Shown here in pieces: positions 17,202-28,261 of a DNA stretch of 64,000 nucleotides. Under the pieces are notes generated by a model. That model saw only the letters and a program-made list of their open reading frames with translations. It was not told where the DNA came from and did not search any database. The DNA is from Nocardioidaceae bacterium (lineage in GTDB: Bacteria; Actinomycetota; Actinomycetes; Propionibacteriales; Nocardioidaceae). The stretch's first letter is position 1. Each line of letters opens with the position of its first letter. The DNA is taken from positions 744,001 through 808,000 of the forward strand of contig CP076053.1 in assembly GCA_018672315.1 (NCBI GenBank), written 5' to 3'. The position numbers and the translations under genes are program-made.

Positions 17202-18758
17202 ATGTGCGGAATCGCCGTCGTCCACGACTTCTCCCCCACGCCCGAGCGCCTCGAGGAGGGACGTCGCCTCGGCGAGCGGATGCTGCCGTGCCTGGCTCAC
17301 CGCGGACCGGACGGTGAGGGCTCCCGCCGGGTCGGCGCCACGTGGCTCGGCCACACGCGGCTCAGCATCGTCGACCTCGCCGGCGGGGCCCAGCCCATGA
17401 GCGGAGCAGCGGCCGGTGAGACCGCCGGGTGGTGGGTCGTCGCCAACGGCGAGGTCTACAACCACGAGGCCCTGCGTGACCGGCTGCCCGGGCCGTTCCG
17501 TACGCGATCGGACTCCGAGGTCGTCCTGCACCTGGTGGCTCACCGCGGAGCCGGTGCCACGGTGGACCTGCACGGCATGTACGCCTTCGGTCTCGCCCAT
17601 GAGGACGGACAGGTCGTGCTCGGCCGCGACCCGCTCGGCATCAAGCCGCTCTACTGGGCACGCGTCGACGACCGGGTGCTGGCCGCCTCCGAGCTGGCGG
17701 CGTTCGACGAGGAGGTGCGCCGCGACGTCGAGGAGTTCCCGCCCGGGCACGTCTGGACGCCCGAGGACGGTCTCCGTCCGTTCGTCGACCTCTTCACCGA
17801 CCCCATGGGCCGGGGCGGGCTCGGGGCTCCCCACACCGACCGCGACGACGCGCTCGAGGGCGTACGCGGGGCCGTGGTCGCCGCCGTGCGGGAGCGGATG
17901 ATGGCCGACGTGCCGATCGGGGTCTTCCTCTCCGGCGGTCTCGACTCGAGCATCGTGGCGGCGGTGATGGCCAGGCACGCCGAACCCGGCCAGGTCATCC
18001 GCTCCTTCGCCGCGGGCACCGCCGACAGCGCCGACCTCGTCGCGGCCCGTGAGGTCGCCGCCCACCTGGGCCTGGAGCACCACGAGCGCGTGTACGACGA
18101 CGCCGATGTCGTCGACGCCCTCCCCGCGGTCGTGCGCAGCATGGAGAGCTTCGAGCCCTCGCTGGTGCGCAGTGCGGTGCCGAACTACCTGCTGGCCGAG
18201 CTGGCGGCCCGTCACGTCAAGGTGGTCCTCACCGGCGAGGGCGCCGACGAGCTCTTCGCCGGCTACCACCACCTGCGTGAGCTCGACGCCGAGCAGCTCG
18301 ACGCGGCCCTCGTCGAGGGCATCGAGGTGCTGCACCACCTCAACCTGCAGCGCGCCGACCGCGTGAGCATGGCCCACGGCCTGGAGGCCCGCGTCCCCTT
18401 CCTGGCCCGGCAGGTGATCGAGAGCGCCGTACGCGTGCCGGTCGAGTGGAAGCTCCTCGGCGAGGACGGTCAGGAGCAGGCGCAGGAGAAGGCGCTGCTG
18501 CGGGAGGCCTTCGCGGGGTGGCTGCCCGAGTCCGTCCTGTGGCGCCGCAAGGAGCAGTTCGGTGACGGTTCGGGCACGACCGAGGTGATGGCCCGGCAGG
18601 CAGCCTCGATCGTCAGCGACGCCGACTGGGAGGCCGAGCGTCACCAGGGGCTCCCGCCGGCCCGCACGCGCGAGGAGCTCGGCTACCAGCGCATCTTCGC
18701 CGCTCACCTCGGCGGCGTACGCGCGGAGCAGGTGCTGGGCCGCTTCGCCCATGCCTGA
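17202..18758 (+). CDS. asnB: Asparagine synthetase (glutamine-hydrolysing), AsnB type
   Basis: Converts aspartate to asparagine using glutamine and ATP. The protein has 518 residues. The N-terminal Ntn glutaminase domain starts with the processed nucleophile Cys2 (MCGIAVVHDFS) and has AHRGPDGEGSRR, ANGEVYNHEALR and RSDSEVVLHL. The C-terminal synthetase domain has the PP-loop FLSGGLDSSIVAAV (about 243) and LTGEGADELFAGYHH. It is a little shorter than E. coli AsnB. GGAG lies about 12 bases upstream of ATG 17202. The end overlaps the amidase gene by eight bases, so a specialised amide-transfer role is possible. Confidence 0.86.
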   Translation: MCGIAVVHDFSPTPERLEEGRRLGERMLPCLAHRGPDGEGSRRVGATWLGHTRLSIVDLAGGAQPMSGAAAGETAGWWVVANGEVYNHEALRDRLPGPFRTRSDSEVVLHLVAHRGAGATVDLHGMYAFGLAHEDGQVVLGRDPLGIKPLYWARVDDRVLAASELAAFDEEVRRDVEEFPPGHVWTPEDGLRPFVDLFTDPMGRGGLGAPHTDRDDALEGVRGAVVAAVRERMMADVPIGVFLSGGLDSSIVAAVMARHAEPGQVIRSFAAGTADSADLVAAREVAAHLGLEHHERVYDDADVVDALPAVVRSMESFEPSLVRSAVPNYLLAELAARHVKVVLTGEGADELFAGYHHLRELDAEQLDAALVEGIEVLHHLNLQRADRVSMAHGLEARVPFLARQVIESAVRVPVEWKLLGEDGQEQAQEKALLREAFAGWLPESVLWRRKEQFGDGSGTTEVMARQAASIVSDADWEAERHQGLPPARTREELGYQRIFAAHLGGVRAEQVLGRFAHA

Positions 18759-20046
18759 GCAGTCCGTCCTCGCACGACTCGAGTCCCGCCTGGCCGCGAT
18801 CGCGGCCCACGACCGGCGGCTGCGTGCGCTGGTGCATCTCGACCAGGACGAGGCTCGTCGTGCCGCGGCGGCGCTCGACCGCGTCGCGGAGCGCGATCGG
18901 GGTCCGCTGCACGGTGTGGTGACGGTGGTGAAGGACAACATCGACGTCGCCGGCCAGGTCACCGGCTGCTGCTCGCCGGCCCGCGGCTCCGCCCCCGCGG
19001 GCGAGGACGCCCCCGTGGTCGCGCGACTGCGACGCGCGGGCGCCCTGGTGCTCGCCCGCGCCAACATGGACGAGCTCGCGATGGGCGCCTCGACCGCGAC
19101 GTCGGTGCACGGCGCGACCCGCAACCCCCACGACCACACCCGGTCACCCGGCGGGTCCAGCGGCGGGTGCGCGGCCGCTGTCGCCGCCGGCTTCGCGGAC
19201 CTGGCCATCGGCACCGACACCGGGGGCTCGATCCGCGAGCCGGCGTCCCAGTGCGGCATCTGGGGTCTGGCGCCGTCACCCGCACTGGTGCCGACCGGTG
19301 GCGTGGTGCCCTTCGCGCCGTCGTGCGACCGGGTGGGACCCATGGCTCTCGACCCTGCGCTGCTGACCCGCGCGTGGGACGTGATGGCCGGGTCCGCCTC
19401 CGCTGCGTCCGATCCTGCCCCCGCCCCGACGCCGGCGCGGATCGGACTGGTCACCGAGCTGGCCGGCGAGCCCAACCGCCCAGGGGTCCGCGCCGCCCTG
19501 GCTACCACCGTCGCGTCGCTGCGGCGGACCGGTGTCGAGGTCGTCGAGGTCTCGCTGCCCGACGCGCCCGGGGCGCTGGCCGCCTACATGACCCTGACCT
19601 CCGTCGAGTGCCTCCCGCACCTGCGTCCCTGGCTGGCGACCGGGCGCGCCGGCACGGAGGTGGTGCGGCGTACGCGGCTCGCCACGGCGCTGCTCCGGGA
19701 CGACCTCGACCGCGTCGCGGACGCCCAGGCGCTGCGCGAGCGCCTGGCACACCAGTGCGCCGTCGCGCTCGGGAAGTGCGACGCCCTGCTGTCGCCGACG
19801 ATGCCGACCACGGCCCCCGGGTTCGCCCCGGCCGGCCCGCCCACGGTGGACGTCGCCGACCCGCTGACCGCGCCGTACACCGACTGCTGGACCGTCGTGG
19901 CCAACCTCGCCGGGCTGCCGTCGCTGTCGGTGCCCGTCGGCCGCAGCGAGGACGACGGGATGCCCGTCGGCATGATGCTGACCGGTCGTCGCGGCGACGA
20001 CCGGCGCCTGGTGGACCTCGGCCGGCGCCTCGGCGGCGCCGTCTGA
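18751..20046 (+). CDS. Amidase signature family hydrolase
   Basis: A 431-residue amidase. The Ser-cisSer-Lys triad is complete: Lys in VTVVKDNIDVAGQV (about 58), cis-Ser in RSPGGSSGGCAAAVAAG (about 133) and nucleophile Ser in IGTDTGGSIREPASQCG (about 157). The protein is cytoplasmic. Substrates range from simple amides to Glu-tRNA(Gln) in the GatA branch, but no gatB or gatC is nearby, so GatA is unlikely. It starts inside the end of asnB, so the two are translationally coupled: one makes amides, the other hydrolyses them. It ends three bases before lepA, which converges. Confidence 0.85.
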   Translation: MPEQSVLARLESRLAAIAAHDRRLRALVHLDQDEARRAAAALDRVAERDRGPLHGVVTVVKDNIDVAGQVTGCCSPARGSAPAGEDAPVVARLRRAGALVLARANMDELAMGASTATSVHGATRNPHDHTRSPGGSSGGCAAAVAAGFADLAIGTDTGGSIREPASQCGIWGLAPSPALVPTGGVVPFAPSCDRVGPMALDPALLTRAWDVMAGSASAASDPAPAPTPARIGLVTELAGEPNRPGVRAALATTVASLRRTGVEVVEVSLPDAPGALAAYMTLTSVECLPHLRPWLATGRAGTEVVRRTRLATALLRDDLDRVADAQALRERLAHQCAVALGKCDALLSPTMPTTAPGFAPAGPPTVDVADPLTAPYTDCWTVVANLAGLPSLSVPVGRSEDDGMPVGMMLTGRRGDDRRLVDLGRRLGGAV

Positions 20047-20049
20047 GGC

Positions 20050-21945
<1,896 letters not shown>

Positions 21946-22126
21946 GGGTGACGTCGCCTCTCGGTGCGGGGGAGCTGGATCGCCCCATCCTCCCATCCCT
22001 GCGGTCACGCCCGGGCCAGGCAGCCCCCACGTCACGAACCGGTCACGTCGGGCCCTTGCGGGTGTAGCGGTCCCGGCGACCGGAAAGAGATGACAGGTCC
22101 TGGACACAACGCCGGAAGGTCTCTTC

Positions 22127-23866
22127 ATGCGTGAATATCTCAAGGAGCACACGAACCCACCGGTGTTCCTGGGGGCGGCGGGCCTGACCCTCGCCTTCCT
22201 TCTGTACGGCGTCATCGCGCCTGCCCAGCTGGGCACCGCTGCCAACGGCACGCTGTCGTTCATCTCCGACAAGTTCGGTTGGCTCTACCTGTTCTCCGCG
22301 ACCGGCTTCCTGATCGCCGTCCTGGTGCTGATGGCGTCCCGCCTGGGCCGCATCAAGCTCGGGCCCAACGACTCGACGCCGGAGTACTCGAACCTCTCGT
22401 GGTTCGCGATGCTCTTCACCGCAGGCATGGGCATCGGGCTCGTGTACTACGCAGTCGCGGAGCCGGTCACGCACTTCACCGGCCCCCCGACCGGCCAGGG
22501 AGGCACCCCCGAGGCCGCCGAGAACGCCATGGTCTACACCTTCTACCACTGGGGCTTCCACCCCTGGGCGATCTACATCCTGCTCGCGACGGCGCTCGGC
22601 TACTTCTCCTACCGCCGCGGTCTCCCCCTGCGGCCGGCGTCCGCGCTGTACTCCCTGCTCGGCGACAAGATCTACGGCTGGCAAGGCGCCCTCGTCGACC
22701 TCATCGCCGTCTTCGGCACCATCTTCGGGCTCGCGACCTCGCTCGGCCTCGGCGCCCAGCAGGTGGGCTCCGGTCTCAACACCCTGTTCGGCATGCCGAA
22801 CAACACCTTCGTGCAGGTGGTCATCATCGCCGCGATCACCTCGATCGCCGTGGTCTCGATCATGCTCGGCATCGACAAGGGCGTCCGCAACCTGTCGCTG
22901 CTGAACCTGTGGCTGGCCTTCGGCCTGATGGTGCTGGTCTTCGTCGTGAGCAGCTCGCTCGGCATCGTCGACTCGCTCGCGAGCAACGTCGGCAACTACA
23001 TCTCCGCGCTCCCCGGGCTCAGCCTGGAGACGTTCCCCAACAGCCAGTCGGGCCAGGAGTGGCAGGACGCCTGGACGCTCTTCTACTGGGGCTGGTGGAT
23101 CTCGTGGTCACCGTTCGTCGGCATGTTCCTGGCACGCATCTCCTACGGCCGCACGATCCGCAACTTCGTCGGAGGTGCGCTGTTCCTCCCGGTCGGCGCC
23201 TCGGCGGTATGGCTGACGGTCTTCGGGGACTCGGCGCTGAACCGCCTGCTCGACAACCCGAACAACCCGGTCGCGCAGTCGGCGGACGATCCGGCCAACG
23301 GCATCTTCCTGCTGCTGGAGCAGCTGCCGCTGCCCGGTTTCCTCGTCACCGCCGCCTCGGTGCTGACGGTGGTCGTGGTCGTGCTCTTCTTCGCCACGTC
23401 CTCGGACTCGGGCTCGCTCGTGGTCGACATCCTCACGAACGGTGGCGACCCGAACCCCAAGTGGCAGCAGCGCCTGTTCTGGGCGGTCACCGAGGGTGCT
23501 GTCGCGGCGATCCTGCTCGTGGCCGGCGCCCTCGCCTTCCCCGACGACCCGGCGGCGGCACTCAGCGCGCTCCAGGCTGCCTCGATCGCAGCCGGGCTTC
23601 CGCTCTGCCTGGTGCTCATCGTCATGGGCGTGGGTCTCTACAAGTCGCTCCTGGGTGAGGACATGAGCTCGCCGAAGATCGTCGAGCCCGAGCCGCTCGC
23701 GGGACTCCGCGAGTACGCCCGTATGTCCGCCGGTCCCAAGGCCGAGCAGGGCGACCTGACCGACAAGCAGATCCGCGAGGCACAGAAGCGGTTCGCCAAG
23801 GAGGAGGAGCAGCGTACGCGCGGCGGCTCCTCCCGCGAGCCGGCTCCTGCGAAGAAGAAGAAGTAG
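22127..23866 (+). CDS. BCCT-family transporter (betaine/choline/carnitine)
   Basis: A 579-residue integral membrane transporter with about 12 helices, driving uptake of quaternary ammonium osmolytes such as glycine betaine. Diagnostic motifs are [20 protein letters not shown] (about 105-124), [12 protein letters not shown] (about 139) and [19 protein letters not shown] (about 308-326), which carry the substrate-binding aromatics. The Gly-Met-Gly-Ile-Gly form fits a sodium-coupled transporter. The C-terminal tail is highly charged ([17 protein letters not shown]...AKKKK), as in osmosensing members. Start ATG 22127 has GGAAGG eight bases upstream. A strong hairpin terminator follows. Confidence 0.93.
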   Translation: MREYLKEHTNPPVFLGAAGLTLAFLLYGVIAPAQLGTAANGTLSFISDKFGWLYLFSATGFLIAVLVLMASRLGRIKLGPNDSTPEYSNLSWFAMLFTAGMGIGLVYYAVAEPVTHFTGPPTGQGGTPEAAENAMVYTFYHWGFHPWAIYILLATALGYFSYRRGLPLRPASALYSLLGDKIYGWQGALVDLIAVFGTIFGLATSLGLGAQQVGSGLNTLFGMPNNTFVQVVIIAAITSIAVVSIMLGIDKGVRNLSLLNLWLAFGLMVLVFVVSSSLGIVDSLASNVGNYISALPGLSLETFPNSQSGQEWQDAWTLFYWGWWISWSPFVGMFLARISYGRTIRNFVGGALFLPVGASAVWLTVFGDSALNRLLDNPNNPVAQSADDPANGIFLLLEQLPLPGFLVTAASVLTVVVVVLFFATSSDSGSLVVDILTNGGDPNPKWQQRLFWAVTEGAVAAILLVAGALAFPDDPAAALSALQAASIAAGLPLCLVLIVMGVGLYKSLLGEDMSSPKIVEPEPLAGLREYARMSAGPKAEQGDLTDKQIREAQKRFAKEEEQRTRGGSSREPAPAKKKK

Positions 23867-23898
23867 CAGCACCCCGGGTCCGCCACGGACCCGAGCAG

Positions 23899-23937
23899 AC
23901 GACGGCCCGGCGCCCGAGGGGGGCGCCGGGCCGTCGT
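23899..23937 (+). terminator. Strong hairpin terminator after the BCCT gene
   Basis: A perfect 17-bp stem (23899-23915 with 23921-23937) and a 5-base loop, all G/C-rich and without a T-run, as is common for actinobacterial terminators. It separates the transporter from the histidine kinase gene. Confidence 0.8.
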
Positions 23938-23956
23938 GCGTCCGGAGCGCCGCGCC

Positions 23957-23971
23957 TATCGTGAGTCCATG
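23957..23971 (+). promoter_or_regulatory. Leaderless promoter of the histidine kinase operon
   Basis: TATCGT (23957-23962), six bases, then ATG 23969. Its -35 region would overlap the foot of the preceding terminator. Confidence 0.5.
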
Positions 23972-25312
23972 ACGGCGACCGCCCGCATCCGCAGGTATCT
24001 GGCGCTGGACGACCCGTGGGAGCGGCCCACCGCCGCGATCGGTCGGTCGGACGTGCTCGTGGCCGTCGGTCTGGCCGTGCTGGCCTCGCTCTCGCTGGAG
24101 CTGGTGCGGGCCGGGGGCGTGCTCCGTGAGGTGGGCCAGCCGGTCTGGCTGCAGCAGCTGGCCACCGTCTCCGCCCCGCTGCTGCTGATCGCTCGCCGTC
24201 GGCTGCCGCTCACGGTGGCCACGCTGGCCGCGGTGCACCTGTTCGTCGTGGGTGTGGTCATGCCGCTGGTCATGGGCCAGTTCATGTTGCAGGTCGTCTA
24301 CGCGACAGCCATCTACTCGGGCGTCGCGTGGGCCCGCAACCGCACCACCACCGTCCTGGTGGTCGGCAGCATCGTCGTGTTCATGTTCGCCTGGATCGCT
24401 CTCTCCTTCGCCGTCGGACGGTCGCTGGAGGAGCAGTTCACCGTCCCCGCGGCCGAGCAGGACCCGGCTGCGCTGCTCGGACCGCTGACCTCCGGCGTGC
24501 TGCTGACCCTGCTGATCAACGCGCTGTTCTTCGGGGGCGCGGTCGGCTTCGGACAAGCGGCCTGGTGGCGGGCCCGCGAGCGCACCCGGCTCGCTGAGCA
24601 GGCGCGCACGATCTCCGAGCAGGCGGACCGCCTGCGCGACCAGGCCGTCGTCTCCGAGCGGCTCCGGATCGCCAGGGACCTGCACGACGTCGTCGCCCAC
24701 CACGTCTCCGTCGTGGGCATCCACGCCGCCGCCGGACGGCGCGTCATGGACAAGGACCCGGTCGCCGCCCGGGAGTCCCTGCACCAGGTGGAGGAGTCCA
24801 CACGCGAGGCCGTCGAGCAGATGCGGCAGCTCCTCGGGGCCCTGCGGCAGACACCGGCGGAGGCGGAGGCCGCCTCGCCCGACGTCGGGTCGGCGCCGCG
24901 CCTGGCGGACGTGGCCGAGCTGGTCAGGGCCTGGGAGGACAGTCGGCTCGAGGTGGCGCTGACGCTGGTCGAGGACCCGCCCGGCGCCGGCGACCGGGTC
25001 CCACCCGGTCACGGTCTCGCCGTCTACCGCATCGCTCAGGAGGCCCTGACCAACGTGGCACGCCACAGTACCGCCCGGCACGCCCAGGTCGCCCTGCGCG
25101 TGAGCAACGAGGAGACCGGTCGCGGCACCGTCGAGGTCGAGATCACCGACGACGGCCGGCCGCGGGCCGCCGGTCAGTCCGTCAGCAGCGGTCTCGGCCA
25201 GCTCGGTATCCGGGAACGGGCCCGCTCGCTCCACGGCACGGTCGACATCGGTCCCCGACCGGTCGGCGGCTACCGGGTCCGCGTACGCCTCCCCCTGGGC
25301 GGGGTCGGATGA
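23969..25312 (+). CDS. Sensor histidine kinase, NarL/DesK type
   Basis: A 447-residue membrane kinase. Five or six hydrophobic segments fill residues 25-200, followed by a coiled-coil linker (RTRLAEQARTISEQADRLRD). The HisKA_3 dimerisation helix contains the phosphorylated His in ERLRIARDLHDVVAHHVSVV. The ATPase domain has GLAVYRIAQEALTNVARHS (N box) and GLGQLGIRERARSLHG (G box). There is no large extracellular sensor, so it belongs to the group that senses inside the membrane, as in LiaS-like cell-envelope stress kinases. The stop overlaps the response regulator start by four bases. The ABC exporter downstream is the probable target. Confidence 0.92.
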   Translation: MTATARIRRYLALDDPWERPTAAIGRSDVLVAVGLAVLASLSLELVRAGGVLREVGQPVWLQQLATVSAPLLLIARRRLPLTVATLAAVHLFVVGVVMPLVMGQFMLQVVYATAIYSGVAWARNRTTTVLVVGSIVVFMFAWIALSFAVGRSLEEQFTVPAAEQDPAALLGPLTSGVLLTLLINALFFGGAVGFGQAAWWRARERTRLAEQARTISEQADRLRDQAVVSERLRIARDLHDVVAHHVSVVGIHAAAGRRVMDKDPVAARESLHQVEESTREAVEQMRQLLGALRQTPAEAEAASPDVGSAPRLADVAELVRAWEDSRLEVALTLVEDPPGAGDRVPPGHGLAVYRIAQEALTNVARHSTARHAQVALRVSNEETGRGTVEVEITDDGRPRAAGQSVSSGLGQLGIRERARSLHGTVDIGPRPVGGYRVRVRLPLGGVG

Positions 25313-25992
25313 GCGCGCCGAGCCCCGTACGCGTCCTGCTCGTCGACGACCAGCACCTCGTCCGCAGCGGGTTCCGCCTCATCCTCTCGGTCGAGGACGA
25401 CATCGAGGTCGTCGGCGAGGCGTCCGACGGGGCCGGCGCCGTCCGCGAGGCGGACCGGTTGCGCCCCGACGTCGTGCTGATGGACGTGCAGATGCCCGGC
25501 ACGGACGGCATCCGCGCGACCGCCGACATCGTCGCCCGCGACCTCGGCCGCGTCGTCGTGCTGACCACGTTCGACCGCGACGACTACCTCTTCGCCGCGC
25601 TGCGCGCGGGCGCCAGCGGCTTCCTGCTGAAGAACGCCGAGCCCGACCACCTCGTCGACGCCGTCCGGCGGGTCTCCTCCGGGCACGCGCTGCTGGCACC
25701 GGAGGTCACCCGCCGGGTCATCGAGCAGATGGTCGAGCAGGCCCCGGGCACGTCGGGCACCCCCGCCGCCCGACGGCCTCTCCCCGCGGACCTCACGGCC
25801 AGGGAGCGCGACGTGCTCGGACTGCTCGGCAGCGGCCTCTCCAACGCCGAGATCGCCCGCGCTCTCGTCATCGGTGAGACCACGGTCAAGACGCACGTGT
25901 CGCACGTGCTGGCCAAGCTCGGCGTCCGCGACCGCGTGCAGGCGGTCGTCTTCGCCCACGAGGCAGGACTGGTGTCTCCTCCGGAAGGATGA
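25309..25992 (+). CDS. LuxR/NarL-family response regulator (cognate of the upstream kinase)
   Basis: A 227-residue two-component response regulator. The receiver has the acidic pair in LLVDDQHLVRSGF, phospho-acceptor Asp in VVLMDVQMPGTDG (about 58), the Thr in VLTTFDRDDYL and Lys in GFLLKNAEP. The C-terminal LuxR helix-turn-helix reads LTARERDVLGLLGSGLSNAE and GETTVKTHVSHVLAKLGV. Its ATG is coupled to the kinase stop (ATGA). The next operon, 90 bases downstream on the same strand, encodes an ABC exporter that it may regulate, by analogy with envelope-stress systems. Confidence 0.93.
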   Translation: MSAPSPVRVLLVDDQHLVRSGFRLILSVEDDIEVVGEASDGAGAVREADRLRPDVVLMDVQMPGTDGIRATADIVARDLGRVVVLTTFDRDDYLFAALRAGASGFLLKNAEPDHLVDAVRRVSSGHALLAPEVTRRVIEQMVEQAPGTSGTPAARRPLPADLTARERDVLGLLGSGLSNAEIARALVIGETTVKTHVSHVLAKLGVRDRVQAVVFAHEAGLVSPPEG

Positions 25993-26068
25993 GGCACCGG
26001 CCTCACGAGCGGGGCCGGGCCCCGCGAAGATCGGTCCCACGGGGGATCCGCCGGCGCCGATGAGTCCC

Positions 26069-26084
26069 TAGCGTTGCCCTCATG
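26069..26084 (+). promoter_or_regulatory. Leaderless promoter of the ABC exporter operon
   Basis: TAGCGT (26069-26074), seven bases, then ATG 26082. Transcription is predicted to begin at the start codon, so the exporter has its own promoter apart from the kinase operon. Confidence 0.5.
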
Positions 26085-27044
26085 AGTCTCACCGACGCAC
26101 CCGTACGCTCCACGGGACGGACCGACCTCGGCCCGGGCCTGCAGCTGCGCGGCCTGGTCCGCCGCTTCGGCGACCTGACCGCGGTCGACGACGTGTCCTT
26201 CGACGTGCCGCCCGGTGTGATGACCGGCTTCGTCGGCGGCAACGGCGCCGGCAAGACCTCGACGATGCGGCTCGCCATGGGTCTGCTCGCCGCCGACGCC
26301 GGAGAGGTCTCGTGGCAGGGACGACCCGTGACCTGGGCCGACCGGACGACCTTCGGCTACATGCCCGAGGAGCGAGGGCTCTACCCGAAGCAGAAGGTCG
26401 TCGACCAGCTCGTCTACCTCGGGCGCCTCAAGGGCCTCTCGCAGACGGACGCCCGGTCGCGGGCCGTGACCCTGCTCGGCCGGTTCGGCCTCGGGGACCG
26501 CACCGAGGATCCGCTGGAGAAGCTCTCGCTCGGCAACCAGCAGCGCGTGCAGGTCATCGCCGCCGTGATCTCCTCGCCTCCCCTGCTCGTCCTCGACGAG
26601 CCGTTCTCCGGCCTGGACCCCGACGCCGTGGACGACATGGCCGAACTGCTCGGGGAGCACGCCGCCGCCGGGGTGCCCGTGCTGTTCTCCAGCCACCAGC
26701 TCGATCTCGTCGACCGTCTCTGCGACCGACTCGTCGTGATGGCCGGGGGGCGTGTCCGCGCCGCCGGCGGCGTCGACGAGCTCCGCGCCGCGGCACCGAT
26801 GCGATGGCGGCTGGTGCTCGGTGGCGACGCCGGCTGGGTCCGCGACCACGCCGCGGGTGTCGCGGACCTGCAGGTGCTCGACGTCGAGGGCTCCACCGCC
26901 CTGCTCGACCCGCCCGCCGACCCCGGATCCCGCGACCGGGTCAGCGCCGACCTGCTCACCGAGGCGCTGCGCCGCGGCAGCGTCCGCGAGCTCGCCCACG
27001 TCGTCCCGACACTGTCCGACATCTACCGCGAGGTGACCGCATGA
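26082..27044 (+). CDS. ABC transporter ATP-binding protein (NatA-like exporter)
   Basis: A 320-residue ATPase subunit. Walker A is GFVGGNGAGKTSTMR (about 48-62), the signature motif is LSLGNQQRVQVIAAV (about 149), Walker B is LLVLDEPFSGLDPDAVDDM and the switch His is in LFSSHQLDLVDRL. The signature is LSLGNQQ rather than LSGGQ, which is typical of the DUF4162-containing NatA group. The C-terminal 90 residues fit DUF4162. It overlaps the permease gene by four bases, and together they form an exporter. The substrate is unknown. Confidence 0.9.
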   Translation: MSLTDAPVRSTGRTDLGPGLQLRGLVRRFGDLTAVDDVSFDVPPGVMTGFVGGNGAGKTSTMRLAMGLLAADAGEVSWQGRPVTWADRTTFGYMPEERGLYPKQKVVDQLVYLGRLKGLSQTDARSRAVTLLGRFGLGDRTEDPLEKLSLGNQQRVQVIAAVISSPPLLVLDEPFSGLDPDAVDDMAELLGEHAAAGVPVLFSSHQLDLVDRLCDRLVVMAGGRVRAAGGVDELRAAAPMRWRLVLGGDAGWVRDHAAGVADLQVLDVEGSTALLDPPADPGSRDRVSADLLTEALRRGSVRELAHVVPTLSDIYREVTA

Positions 27045-28249
27045 GCACCAGCGTCTCCCCCGACCTGGCGAACCCGCCCTCCCCTCCCCGTCGCGCCTGG
27101 GCGCTGGTCGCCCAGCGTGAGGTGATCGTGAAGCTCACCGACAAGGCGTTCGTGCTCGGCACGTTGGCGATGCTCGTGCTGCTCGCCGCCGTGCTGGCGG
27201 TGCAGGCGGTGCTCGCCGACCGCACCGAGGAGTTCACGGTCGCCGCGACACCGCAGACGGTCGCGATCGCCGAGGCGGCCGCGGGCCCGACCAGCGACAT
27301 CGACGAGAACGTCGTCGTCGACGTCCGCCGAGCGGCCGACCCCGCCGCCGCCCGGACCCTCGTGCGGGACGAGGCGGCCGACGCCTGGCTCGCCCCCACC
27401 GACGACGGTTTCCGCCTGGTGGGTCTGCGTGCCGTCGACGGCGGCCTCGAGGCAGCCTTCGGTCAGTCGGTGCAGCAGCAGGTGCTGGCCGCGAACGCCG
27501 CGGCCGGGGGTGTCGACCTCGCCGGGCTCGAAGCGGGCTCCACGGTCACCACCGGACAGCTCGAGGGCGACGCGACCCGCAGCCAGCTCGCCGACCTGCT
27601 GGGCTTCGGCATGGCGTTCCTCTTCTACATCTCCTCGCTGCTCTTCGGGATCGCGCTCGCGAACTCGGTGGTCGAGGAGAAGCAGTCCCGCCTCGTCGAG
27701 ATCCTCGCCTCCACGATCTCGGTCCGTCAGCTGCTCGCCGGCAAGATCGTCGGCTCGACCGTGCTCGCCCTCGGACAGCTGCTGCTCATCGGCGCGGTGT
27801 CGGTGGTCGGGTTGTCGTTCACCGAGTTCAGCAGCGCCCTGCCGGCCGTCACCGGAGGCATCGGCTGGTTCGCCGTCTTCTTCCTCGTCGGCTTCCTGCT
27901 GGTCTCGACGCTGTACGCGGTCGCCGGCGCCCTCGCGAGCCGTACGGAGGACGTGCAGTCGACGTCGGGCCCCGCGACCATCGTGGTCTTCGTGGTCTTC
28001 TTCGGCGGCGCGTTCCTCTCCGGCACCGCGGAGGTCGTGGCGTCGTTCCTGCCGCCGACCTCCGCGCTGATCATGCCGATCCGGGTCGTCTCCGGGGAGG
28101 CCGCGTGGTGGGAGCCGGTCGTCGCCCTGGTCCTGCTGGTGCTGGCCACCGCGGCAGTGCTGGTCGCAGCCAGCCGGCTGTACCGCCGTGCGCTGCTGCA
28201 GACCAGCGGCAAGCTCAGCATGCGCCAGGCCTGGACGGCCGCCACCTGA
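27041..28249 (+). CDS. ABC transporter permease (NatB-like, ABC-2 type)
   Basis: A 402-residue permease. One N-terminal helix (VLGTLAMLVLLAAVLAVQAV, about 38-57) is followed by an extracytoplasmic domain of about 150 residues, then five or six helices from about 190 onwards. The conserved segment SVVEEKQSRLVEILASTIS between helices is typical of NatB/ABC-2 exporters, as is KIVGSTVLALGQLLLIG. It is translationally coupled to the ATPase subunit. The ligand cannot be named; relatives export sodium, peptides or drugs. The pair follows a LiaRS-like two-component system. Confidence 0.9.
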   Translation: MSTSVSPDLANPPSPPRRAWALVAQREVIVKLTDKAFVLGTLAMLVLLAAVLAVQAVLADRTEEFTVAATPQTVAIAEAAAGPTSDIDENVVVDVRRAADPAAARTLVRDEAADAWLAPTDDGFRLVGLRAVDGGLEAAFGQSVQQQVLAANAAAGGVDLAGLEAGSTVTTGQLEGDATRSQLADLLGFGMAFLFYISSLLFGIALANSVVEEKQSRLVEILASTISVRQLLAGKIVGSTVLALGQLLLIGAVSVVGLSFTEFSSALPAVTGGIGWFAVFFLVGFLLVSTLYAVAGALASRTEDVQSTSGPATIVVFVVFFGGAFLSGTAEVVASFLPPTSALIMPIRVVSGEAAWWEPVVALVLLVLATAAVLVAASRLYRRALLQTSGKLSMRQAWTAAT

Positions 28250-28261
28250 GCCGCGTACGCC

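Noticed and set aside
17037-19508. An 823-codon minus-strand frame opposite asnB and the amidase
   Set aside because: asnB and the amidase have complete catalytic motifs on the plus strand; this frame has none.
18751-20046. The amidase as GatA, the tRNA amidotransferase subunit
   Set aside because: No gatB or gatC is adjacent, and coupling to asnB is not the gat operon layout.
21961-22126. Riboswitch or osmosensing RNA upstream of the BCCT gene
   Set aside because: I looked for conserved aptamer elements and paired stems in this 166-base stretch and saw only an ordinary GGAAGG ribosome site.
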